Positions 21,493 through 31,040 of a stretch of 64,000 nucleotides of DNA are shown piece by piece. Below the pieces are notes generated by a model that had not been told where the DNA came from, ran no database searches, and worked only from the letters and a program-made list of their open reading frames with translations. How positions within the stretch are numbered: position 1 is the first letter of the stretch; each line of letters opens with the position of its first letter. The stretch is from Macrophomina tecta (lineage: Eukaryota; Ascomycota; Dothideomycetes; Botryosphaeriales; Botryosphaeriaceae): NCBI GenBank assembly GCA_024180945.1, contig JAKSGN010000007.1, forward strand, positions 434,001 through 498,000, in the 5' to 3' direction. The position numbers and the translations under genes were made by a program.

Positions 21493-22582
21493 TCAAGCAT
21501 CCTGTGCAATCTGTTCAGTAGCAACAGGGGCAGCGAGCCGGGGGTAGTGGGCAGCATTCCTCATGTCCTGGTACTCAAGTGCACTCAAGTGCTGGTACAG
21601 GGGCTTCTGATCCTGAGCGATGAACTCGGGTAGAGGGCCGACATCGACGTGGCGGTCGGCCTTGCAGAAGTAGACCAGGCTCCAGCGCTCGGGCACGACG
21701 TCGCTGGCGAGGCCCTTGGGCTTGGTGACCTGGTGGAGGCCGGCGCGCATGCCGCCGTTGGTCCAGCGTTGCAGCGTCTCGGAGGCGATGACGACGACCT
21801 CGTCCTTGGAGCCGTAGGGCACCGGGATGAAGTTGCCGGGGTTCTCGCGGTCCTCGTACTCGAGCCCGGGCGTCTTGTCGGGGAAGACGAGCGAGATGAT
21901 GCCGAAGTCGTTGTGCGGCCAGATGCGCGAGATCTTGCCCGTGTCGAGCTTGGATCGCTCGATGGGCGGGAAGTGGTTGATGCGGATGGTGCTGGCCTCG
22001 TTGGTGCAGCGCGACGAGAACAGGGCAGGGTCCAGCTGCATGGCCGTGGCCAGCTCTTGCAGCAGCTGCACGCACAGCTCGCCACAGTCCCTGAAGAAAC
22101 TCTCCATCAGGTGCTGGTATCCTGGCAGCTCCTTCTCCGCCGGCCATTTGTTGGGGTACTGCTTGTCCGCCGGGTCGCCGCAGTCAAAAGACTCCTGCAA
22201 ATGGTCAGCAAAACGGAACGAGGAGAGTGATGGTGCGCTGAACGACGTGTGCACCCACCTTGTTGTCACTGAACTCGGGAGCGATGACGTCCCCCTTGTT
22301 GCTCTCCAGCCACCACGTCTTCTCCTCGCCGACAACGCTCCAGCCGCGCTGCTGGCTCTGGCCGGGGTCGTTGCGGATGTCCTTCTTGACGTCGAAGGGA
22401 AGGCGGAAGAACTTGGTGACCGCATCGAAGACAGCCTGGACCTCTTCGACGGGCACGCTGTGGTTGATCAGCTTGACGAAACCGTAGTTTGTCAGGCCTG
22501 TCAGAAGCTCTTTCGCAAAAGCGGCCCGCTCCACAGGCGTGCCATTGCGGAGGGCGCGAGCGTCGATGATCGGGATCGTCAT
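21493..22582 (-). CDS. Non-heme Fe(II)/2-oxoglutarate-dependent dioxygenase, isopenicillin-N-synthase-like
   Basis: Two exons (22582-22259 and 22194-21493; 64 bp intron) give 341 residues. The N-terminal DIOX_N part reads IPIIDARALRNGTP and LTNYGFVKLINHSVPVEEV. In the C-terminal jelly roll the iron triad is visible: His and Asp about 202 and 204 in RIWPHNDFGIISLVF, and His about 262 in AGLHQVTKP. The 2-oxoglutarate Arg/Ser pair is in ERWSLVYF. All catalytic residues are present. It is divergent from the synthase over a 588 bp promoter. In echinocandin-type clusters, related enzymes hydroxylate leucine, proline or homotyrosine. An amino acid or elongated-keto-acid derivative is therefore the most sensible substrate guess. 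Fungal gibberellin-type or plant-like flavonoid oxygenases belong to the same family and cannot be excluded. Confidence 0.88.
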
Positions 22583-23170
22583 TGTGAGTGCGAGGTTTGG
22601 ATGGAAGCTGGATGGGTTTGATTCATCTGTCCTTCCGACCCTGAGAAGAGGCTGTTATATCTCCCTCCTCCACCAGCCTTTGCCATTGGCATCCCATGCG
22701 CATCTCAGTAGACTGACTTGCGGTTGCTCTCTCAGCCTCATCGGTCCCGTTCGTGCTTTGCCGCAATAGGCATGACGGTCCGAGCGTGTCAGCGGATCCG
22801 GGTGGCAGCGGGCCCCGGAAACGTATCCCATTGGCAGATCCGGACCGGTAAGGCAGGGTCTGCAGATCTCGGAGCGCGGGTCCGGCGCTGCTGGACAGTG
22901 GGGGTCCGCGGCTGCCTGGCAATCCTTCAGGAGCACCACCCACGTTGCAGACGGCCCAGCACGGTCCCCGGAGCGTTGTCACTGTCCGAATTCCAGGCCA
23001 GATCAAGCTTCTGGGCTGGGCTACCACTGCCGCGATGGTAGTTGCTCGCGACTTCGGAGTCTCTGATTTAATGCCCGTGATGCTCGTGCAGAACTCTGCT
23101 CATCGTCAGGAGACACTTCGGACCCGTGCGCTTATCAGAGGTCAACAGCAGAAACCGACAATCAGCCAAG
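22583..23170. promoter_or_regulatory. Divergent promoter between dioxygenase and synthase with GGTCCG repeats
   Basis: 588 bp between two divergent cluster genes. It carries GGTCCG at 22777, 22879 and 22903 and CGGACC at 22841 and 23119, plus a CGGATCCG palindrome near 22793. The density far exceeds chance for a hexamer and matches the isomerase and aminotransferase promoters. It is a candidate target of the local zinc-cluster regulator; binding has not been shown. Confidence 0.45.
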
Positions 23171-25122
23171 ATGGTAATGTATGCAATGCCCCTCGTCCGC
23201 CTGTGTCTTACCGCCAACACCACGTAGGGCAAAGAATGCTTCGTCCAAATACGACCCTTTCAACCCGCCGGCCCTGCAAGACAGACAATGGCCAAGCAAG
23301 AGGATCACAAAGGCTCCTCGGTGGCTTGCGACGGACTTGAGGTAGGCAGGCCGCATCACGGGGCTCCGCAATACCGTCAGCAGCTGAGATCCGCCGCAGA
23401 GATGGGAACCAATGCCTGGAGTACCCCATGACTGTGGAGCAAAAGTGGACGTACTTCCAGATGCTCGTCAAGACTGGCTTCACTGAAATCGACGTCTCGT
23501 TTCCCAGCGCCTCGCAAACAGAGTTTGACTTCACCCGCAAGCTGGTCGAGACCGCTGGTGCCGTGCCGGATTCCGTTTGGCTGCAGGTCCTCTCGCCCTG
23601 CCGCATCGAGCACATCAACCGTGCAGTCGAGAGCGTCACGGGCGCAAAGAAGGCCATTATCAGCCTGTACATCGCCTCCAGTGACTCCTTCCAGGAAATA
23701 ATCTTCGGCATGACGCGGCAGCAAGTGCTCGACCTGGCCGTCGACTGCGTGCGGCACACCCGCAGCATCACCAAGGATCACCCCGTGCGAGGCCAGCAGA
23801 CCGAGTGGAACCTGATGTTCAGCCCGGAAGCGTTTTCAGACACGGACGTCAGCTACAGCGTGCAGCTGTGCGAGGCCGTCAAGGCCGCCTGGGGCCCCAC
23901 GGAGGCCAACCCCATCATCCTCAACCTCCCTGCCACCGTCGAGATGTCGACCCCCAACGCCTTCGCGGACCAGGTGGAGATTTTCTGCCGCTCCATTACC
24001 GACAAGGACAAGGTCTGCGTGTCCCTGCACCCGCACAACGACCGTGGCTGCGCGGTCGCGGCCGCCGAGCTGGGCCAGCTGGCCGGTGCCACGCGCGTCG
24101 AGGGCTGCCTCTTCGGCAACGGCGAGCGGACGGGCAACGTGGACCTGGTCACCCTGGCGCTGAACCTGTACAGCCAGGGCGTGGACCCGCACCTGGACTT
24201 CTCCGACCTGGCAGGCATCAAGCGCGTGGCCGAGGAGTGCACGCGCATACGCGTGCATCCGCGGGCCCCCTACGCCGGCGACTTTGTCTTCCTGGCTTAC
24301 AGCGGCTCGCACCAGGACGCCATCAACAAGGGCTTCAAGAAGCTGCGCGCGGGCGAGACGCGCAACAAGTGGAAGATCCCGTACCTGGCCATCGACCCAG
24401 AGGACATCGGGCGCACGTACGAGTCGGTCATCCAGATCAACTCGCAGAGCGGCAAGGGCGGCGTTGCGTGGACTCTGCAGCGCGCCGTTGGCCTCGACCT
24501 GCCCAAGGGCTTCCAGATCGCCTTCTCCAGGATCGTCAAGGACGTCTCGGACCGGCTGGCCCGCACCATGACGCCCGAGGAGATCATCGAGCTGTTCCTC
24601 GAGACCTACGACGTCCTCAACAAGGATCCGCGCATCATCGCTGCCCGTTACACTTGCCTTCCGCACGGAGACGGCGTGGCCGTTGAGGCAGAGCTCGTCG
24701 CCGGTGGCCAGATGCTTAGCGTCAGCGGCTCGGGCTACAATGTCCTGGCTGCGGTTCAGGACGCCGTGGTGAGAGCGTCATCATCTACCACGCCGCAGCT
24801 GTCGCTCAAGAGCTATGAGCGCACGCTGTCGCCGAAGAACGGTCAGATCCACACTATACAGATCGTGGAGTGCCAAAGCGCACGTATGTTAACGAGCTCT
24901 TGGGGTGCCAACGTGGCAAATGACACGAGGATGGCCATCGTTTTGAGTGCTTTTGCCGCGGCCCTGGTGAGTGGCACATGTTGTTCTCGTCCATTGGAAA
25001 TTGGCGCACATGCTAACAATCAGTTGCAGCCCCTGATTGACCAACATCCCTCAGATACGCTATTGAAGGAGGATTTCCACCAACTTGTTGGTTTAAGCAA
25101 CAAGGCTCGAGCATCAGCTTAG
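23171..25122 (+). CDS. 2-Isopropylmalate synthase-type enzyme (acetyl-CoA:2-keto acid acyltransferase)
   Basis: The proposed exons are 23171-23173 (the ATG alone), 23235-23341, 23400-24966 and 25024-25122, giving about 591 residues. The last intron (24967-25023, GTGAGT...GCTAAC...CAG) is in frame, so the sequence also reads through it. The N-terminus SSKYDPFNPPALQDRQWPSK and ITKAPRWLATDLRDGNQ is that of fungal LEU4/LEU9. The catalytic barrel has the LRDGNQ motif (about 36-41) and the metal-binding HPHNDRG (about 247). A C-terminal LeuA regulatory domain follows from about 450 (GQMLSVSGSGYNVLAAVQDAV). The enzyme condenses acetyl-CoA with a 2-keto acid, the first step of chain elongation. Retention of the regulatory domain leaves open leucine-type feedback. 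Clustered with the isomerase, aminotransferase and dioxygenase, it is the HtyA-like candidate. The single-codon first exon is the weakest part of the model. Confidence 0.85.
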
Positions 25123-26544
25123 CTTATTGCAGAGCATTAGTTTCCGTAAAAATAAAGAGAGGAGTCGAAGGTAAAAGTAGACCTACCGCTGGACTTGTCA
25201 TGAGTCCTTTTTTTTAAAATGCCAAAGCAAATTTTTTCCTTACTATATGAAAATCCCGACTTGGTCTGAAGTTGCTATTTTGATACGTCTCCGTATACCT
25301 TTAACCACTGTCTTAAAACTAGATCGATGACCTAATTTAGCCTAGTACAGCGTCCTTATACATCTGTACGAGTAGCAATCTACTAGTATCTATTATACTC
25401 GACGGATTCCACGGCGAAGTCCACGAACATGCTTTAGCAGAGGCATATCGTAGCGCAACCAGCGGTTATGCAATCTTTTGGGCTATCTTCAACATGACCA
25501 TATTGTGCGAATATTCAAAAACGGTCTACTAGGTCGAATGCGAGGGAGGAATATAATTCTGGGTAGGTAAGGGCGTATAGTCCATCGTTATTCTTCATGA
25601 AAGGCTTAGCAAGATCACCTACTTCCAGACTCCCGAGGTACATTCAATCCGGAAAGTCGCCTACCAAGCTTAACGTCGCCGATCATTCCAGCACGATGAA
25701 ACTTCTGGAGAAACTTGGACCTTAGCGAGAAATCTACAATACTTGTCTGCGAGTAAGGGATCCTAGCACATAACGAACAGGGTACCTGGAAGCCCGTCGG
25801 CGGTGGATCTAGGTTCAGCCTGGTATGGCGGGTAGGAGCACTGAATGCTTCATTAAACGCCAATCACGCATCAGGCCACTTAGAGCAGACGAGCGCATCT
25901 TGTAACCTTACAATGTGCCTTCGCTATCACGGCGTCAATGACTTAATAACGGAAAATGGAAGACTGTGCTCGGTGCAGAAGCCGTCATCCTTGTTGTGAG
26001 TATCGAGAAGACCTCATTACTCACTCCAAGGTTATAATTCAGCTGTTGATAGAGGAAAATGCCTCATAATTTCCCGAAAGCAACATCTGAGAGGGCCAGC
26101 CGTGCATAACCCCATGAACCCGGGAGTATACAATATATCATATTTGGTATTCACGCTCTCATCCGGAAATATCCGCAGAATTCCGGTGACGAACATCGCC
26201 GGGCGGATAATGCTGGAAGTTCACGCTAAAGATAGCCTTGCAGCAGCTTGCTGGACGGATCAAGGTGGGGGGTTCTCCCCCACGCGAAGCATTGCCCACC
26301 CGAATTGGTAATCAGAGGCGGATAGATTTCCCAAATAGGAAGTTGAATTATATGGCACATCGGAGGCGAGCGCTCGACGTCCTGTAAGGACAGCCACATT
26401 TTTGAATTAGCATCAAGGACGCCTTACGTAAAGAGGCCAAGAAGAAAAGTGATTTGGTTTTCCGAACGAGAAATATCCCGAGGATAAAAGGCAAAGTTCT
26501 TAATCGAAGCTAAGGCCAAAGTCGCAGTACGTTTCAGGCCCTTC
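25123..26544. other. AT-rich convergent gap, no supported gene
   Basis: About 1.4 kb between the 3' ends of the synthase and the secreted-protein gene. From about 25200 base composition is more AT-rich and TA-rich than the flanking genes, and frames on both strands are short. It looks like degenerate sequence, possibly an old repeat, but no terminal repeats or protein remnants are recognisable. It forms a natural right boundary for the chain-elongation locus. Confidence 0.45.
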
Positions 26545-27531
26545 CTATTCTGACACTCTTAAGCCTCTCTCATTTTCGGCATGGACGTATGAGTCGTAAG
26601 CTGTGTACAAAAAACACATTTCCATCTCCACGTCGTCTATCAAGAACCAACCACCCGAACCACCACTCACTTCCGCACTCAGGATAGCTCGCAATGACTT
26701 AAGCGCCCTGAGCCGGAGCGTCGACGTCCGTGCACTATTCGATCAAGTCAGTAAAAAAGGAAGAAAAACTCCCACGGCATCCAAGGCAGAGATGAAATAA
26801 AGCAAAAAAAAAAAAAAAAAAAAAGCAAGGAAAGAAAGGAAAAAGAGCCACACTCACCCATTCCAACCACAACAACGCCCCACTCTTCTTCGTCAACACC
26901 GTACCGGCGACACCATCCAACACGCCCGTCGCCTGCCTCCCGCCCTGCGGATCCAGCTTCGCCTCTTCCCCGCCCCACTGCACGAGACGCCACGGCCTGA
27001 CCTGCGCGCCGGGCACGAACGTCGCGTTCCCGAAGTACCCGTCCCGGCTGGGGGCGTCCGGGGCCCACAGCTGCAGGTCGAGGTACTGCTGCCGGTAGGG
27101 GCCCATGCGGTCGGGCTCGAACAGCGTGATGGAGCCGTGCCAGGGCCCGGTCAGGAAGGCGAAGTGCTCGCGCGTGGTCCGCAGGTTGGCGAGGACGAGC
27201 TCGGCGGAGGAAGGGCTGTAGGGCCGGATTTCGAGGGTGAGGTTATCGGCGCGGTCGCAGCCTGTTCGGTGAGGATGATTGTGTTAGCGGAGAGCCCGAG
27301 CCGGCGGGGCGTGGGGGAGAGCGGGGCAGAAGAAGGAGAGGGAGCGGATTGGACATGTGGAGGATGGCCCAGGCGGGTGAAGGCAAGATGAGGCGGAAGG
27401 CTAGAGAGGCATGGGGACGTACGAGAAAAGTCGGCCAAGATGGAGAACGTCCTGCCGTCGTCGGCGACCGTGGTCGCGCTGGTGAGAGCGGCGCTCATGC
27501 AGAGCAGAGCGGTGGAGAGAAGGCCGTGCAT
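26545..27531 (-). CDS. Predicted secreted protein of unknown function
   Basis: Three exons (27531-27423, 27261-26858, 26733-26545) give 233 residues; starting at an upstream ATG (27564) would add 11. The N-terminus MHGLLSTALLCMSAALTSA is a good signal peptide, which favours the 27531 start. The mature part contains CDRADNLTLEIRPYSPSSAE, a hydrophobic/aromatic region (LTGPWHGSITLFEPDRMGPY, LQLWAPDAPSRDGYFGNATF) and, after a GTGAGT...GAATAG intron, a short third exon with CTDVDAP and GGWFLIDDVEMEMC. Four cysteines could form two disulfides. I do not recognise a family; a small extracellular carbohydrate-binding or effector-like protein is possible. The third exon is inferred from splice signals and frame. 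Confidence 0.6.
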
Positions 27532-30213
27532 CCTTGCGATGAAGTCAGGCTTTTGGTGCTCCACTCAAAAGTATGTATCTCAAGAGTCTAAAAGCGAGTG
27601 TTCGGCGAGAAAGAGATCTCAGACTGGATTGAGCTGGTGCGGAGATGAACAGCCAACCTAGGGCGTAGATCATGCCATCTTATATGTACATACAACCCCT
27701 CCTTTTATTTTCCACTACGTCCACGGACCTCCCGGATCTCCCTCTTGGCGCGCTGATGGACGCAGGGCTCGGGTGAACTGGTTCTCAGCCCTTCTTGGCG
27801 TATGCACCACGACACGAGTTGGGGGAAGCTTGGATGCCGAAAGTATGGGGAATTCCTACACCGTGCGGACCAGGCGGGCCGGCCTGCATGGAGAAACGGA
27901 AGATGTGTGTGCCCAGGTCGTATGCGAGCCGACATTTCCGGGCCGAGGAAGGCAGGTTAAACAGAACACCGTCCCTCCAGGAAAGCGCATTCCGCTGCCA
28001 CGAACGCTGCCGATGAAAATATGTCATCAGTCCTAGAGAACATCAAGAGCGCCTCGGCGAATAATGAGTAGGTCGCGCTCCACTCGGGCTGCGCACGGTC
28101 AGTTGTGTGGTTTACCCGCAATTGAGCGGCATGATTAAGGTAGCAGATTTGGGTTGAAGTGTAAATACGAAGCGAAGCTCACAAGGCACTAACTTATTGC
28201 TAATTTTGGGACGCGGTGGTGTATTGCCAAGCAGCGAATCGACGTCATTGCACACAGCCCCCGTTCATATTAAAGGGGTGTCTAGGGCGAAACGGCGGGC
28301 GATCAGGTTGAACTTAAGGAAACGCCATATAGCGGGGAAGCTCACGTCTATTTAGCCACCGTTGCAATTTTACTCGCATCAAAGAGCAGTCCATTCGATG
28401 CTGCTGCAACACGTGGGCTTCGATGACTCTCTTCACACTGTGGCGTAAGTCTTGATTTATTTGGCCGTCGTCAGCACGTCATGGCAGCAATGATGTGTTT
28501 TCAACTACAGGAAGGGGGAGCCCTTGGGAATGTCGGCTTTCCACCCGGATAAACCCTACCTTGGCTGCGAAAGCGATGGGAAGGATGCCAGAGATGGAGA
28601 GTGCGCTGGGTCATTGTGCTGAGCAGGATTGCCAAAACATAGGAGACAGCAGCTTGCGGTCCGAAGATCTGAAGGAACCTCGCCCATCAACCGCCCGTTC
28701 CAACTCGGTCGACAAAAATACCACTTACCGCTGACATACCAAGGATTTCATGGCCTTAAAAGAAAACAGAAAATGAAAAAGTCGCCGGAGCCTCAATACT
28801 CCCAAACACCCTTTCAGCGTCCGTCAGCAGTTCCTGTCATCCCTCTACGACACTTAACACCATCCAATAGTGACTCAAAACCTGACATCTCATCTACACC
28901 GCCATCGAAATCCGCTCCCCAGCAGCCTCTCATCGACCATACGAAAAAAGAAGGATCACAACACCGACAGGGCGGCCCACACATCTTCCATTTGATTCGA
29001 GAACGACTACGACTGTAAACCGAATCGGCAATGTTATTCCCTCAATCATCGCCGCCGTAATCGGAACTTCCTCTCTCTGTCTCTCTCTCTCTCAACCCCG
29101 CCGCCTTGATAATTCGCTGAAAGGAGTAGAAAAAGAAAAGGTTGGGAAAGAACAAATACAAAGGCGGCAGATGATGAGAGGAAACTGCTATAAAAACACC
29201 CGCCATACGCCACTAAATAACAAACCCTCCCCTTCCGTGACACCTAGCAGCGGATAAGTGTGCAGGTGATGTATAAACCGCCTACAATGAAAAAGAAAAA
29301 CGGCTGGGCTTTCCGATGATATACCCCCGCGTTCGCGATATCCTGTACTCAAGAGGAGGATACTGATCGACTCCACAGGTGGCTTCAATCATGCTGGTAG
29401 TCACAGCATGGACGTTGACCGCAACTCTCAGTCTCGAGAGATATCTCTGATGGTACGTATGTCGTGGTGTCACGCTACTGCTCGTTACTCCCGTTCGAGT
29501 TGGGGGCTGCAGTCCCGGCTGATGCTGCGGTGAAGTCGAGAAGTTAGCCTGATATACACCAAAAGTATCCGCTTCTTCAAGATTATCATCCTGGCCAGGG
29601 CCATGCCGGTCCGGGTCGGCCTCTTTATCCAGTAGTCGTAGTATGTAAAAACTGAATCAGGTATTGAAGTTCAAGGGGGGGAGTTATTGGTCAGAGACGA
29701 CTGGGTTGCCAGGCGGCAGTCTGATCATCCTCAGGTGCAGAAGCCGGACCATTCTGGTATTTCCTAGCCGACGTATCACGAGTCGACAGCGGAATCCACA
29801 ACCTTATCCGATTCACCATCCGGGAAGTAATCCACATCGAAGGAAAGGTCGAAAAGTATCCTCACGATCCAACTGACTCTCCTCCGGAGCCTGCTGGGAA
29901 GTAAAGACCGAATCCGGCTCACCCGGGGCGGAGGGCCTGGCGTACTCACCAGATCCAGGGTGTGAACCAGGACCAATCTGACCCGACGGTATCGGCGCAG
30001 GAGCCATGGAATGTCCAACAGTATCTGGATGTGTTCCAAGAGTCGACCGACTGCCTGGGAGAGGAGGCCAGTGCTGCACATAGCGGTGGTAGACCAGAGA
30101 GGGATCGCCGGTGACGTTCCAGGACTATGCCGGGGGATACATGTTGACACGAGAACACGAGCGCCTCTATTTGGCCGGGCCATCCAGTTCCTGAGGAGCG
30201 GGTTCATGGGCTT
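27532..30213. other. Intergenic region of 2.7 kb, no supported gene
   Basis: No frame with a recognisable domain on either strand. The 27.7-28.4 kb stretch is mixed sequence. There is a CT-rich tract near 29070-29090. The last 400 bp (29800-30213) retain open frames on the minus strand that could hold extra 3' exons of the KapC-like gene, but no convincing splice pattern was found. Confidence 0.45.
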
Positions 30214-31040
30214 CTATTGAAAGAAATGAAAAGGCGGCCTACCTTGATTCGCAGCTGTGTCGTCGCTCTTCTGCCTCTTGGCGGGCGGGTAATCGTTAGA
30301 CGCGGGCATATACTGCGCTTCTTCATGGCTATGCTTTGTGCCGTTGTTCAGGTGCTCGCTCGAGGCCTGGGCGGCTGCAGCTTGGGCCGCCGCTTGCTGG
30401 AGCTGCTGAGCAGCCGAGGCGGACATGGGCGCCGTCGGAGCGGGCTGCTGGGGAAGTTGCGGAGGGCCGCTGTTCTGCGACTGCGGCGACTGGATGTTCT
30501 GAACAGGCGGAGGAATCTCCGTGTGCGGGCGCGACAGGTCAATGTTGCCCGGCGGCTCGGGATAGCTGCCCTGCGACTCGATGAGACGCGCCTGCAGGCT
30601 GATGACGTAGTCGCGAAGCGTGTTGTTCTCGGCCTGGATGGCACGGAATTGCTCGGCCATCTGTTTGTAGTCTTCGACCTGGTCCTTGAGCGACTTGATG
30701 TACTCCTCCTTGCGCTGTCGGAAAGCCCGCTGCTACCTGTTAGCTGCTGGTGAGTGCCTCGGGTGATGTGAGGAGAGCTAACCTGAGCGGCGCGATTCTG
30801 GGCGGCGCGCTTGGAGGTGGAGAGCTCGCGACGGCCCTTGCGGCCTCCCTCGCTCATGTGGCCGTCAGCTCCTTCGCCAGCACTCATGGGGTAGCCGGCA
30901 GCGGTGATGGAGGGGTCGAGTCCTTGGTGTTGAGAGTGGTCGGGGGCATGCGCGGTGGGGCCGGGGGTGATCTGCTGGGGAGGTGGAGGCGGCTGGCCAG
31001 CGCCAGCGGCGATGAGGTGCTCTCTTAAACCTACAGACAT
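30214..31040 (-). CDS. kapC: bZIP transcription factor, KapC-like (AP-1 type)
   Basis: Two exons (31040-30783, 30729-30214) give 257 residues. The 53 bp intron splits the basic region, which reads across the junction as SKRAAQNRAAQ / RAFRQRKEEYIKSLKDQ. A leucine zipper follows (VEDYKQMAEQFRAIQAENNT, LRDYVISLQARLIESQG), then the SYPEPPGNIDL motif typical of the KapC family of filamentous fungi. The remainder is Pro/Gln/Ala-rich (PPQLPQQPAPTAP, AQQLQQAAAQAAAAQ) and ends with PPAKRQKSDDTAA, a possible nuclear signal. KapC-type factors act in the nucleus and are linked to growth and stress responses. The last codons may be extended by a further 3' exon, since a pyrimidine-rich acceptor-like sequence overlaps the stop. 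A 5' leader intron is possible. Confidence 0.88.
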
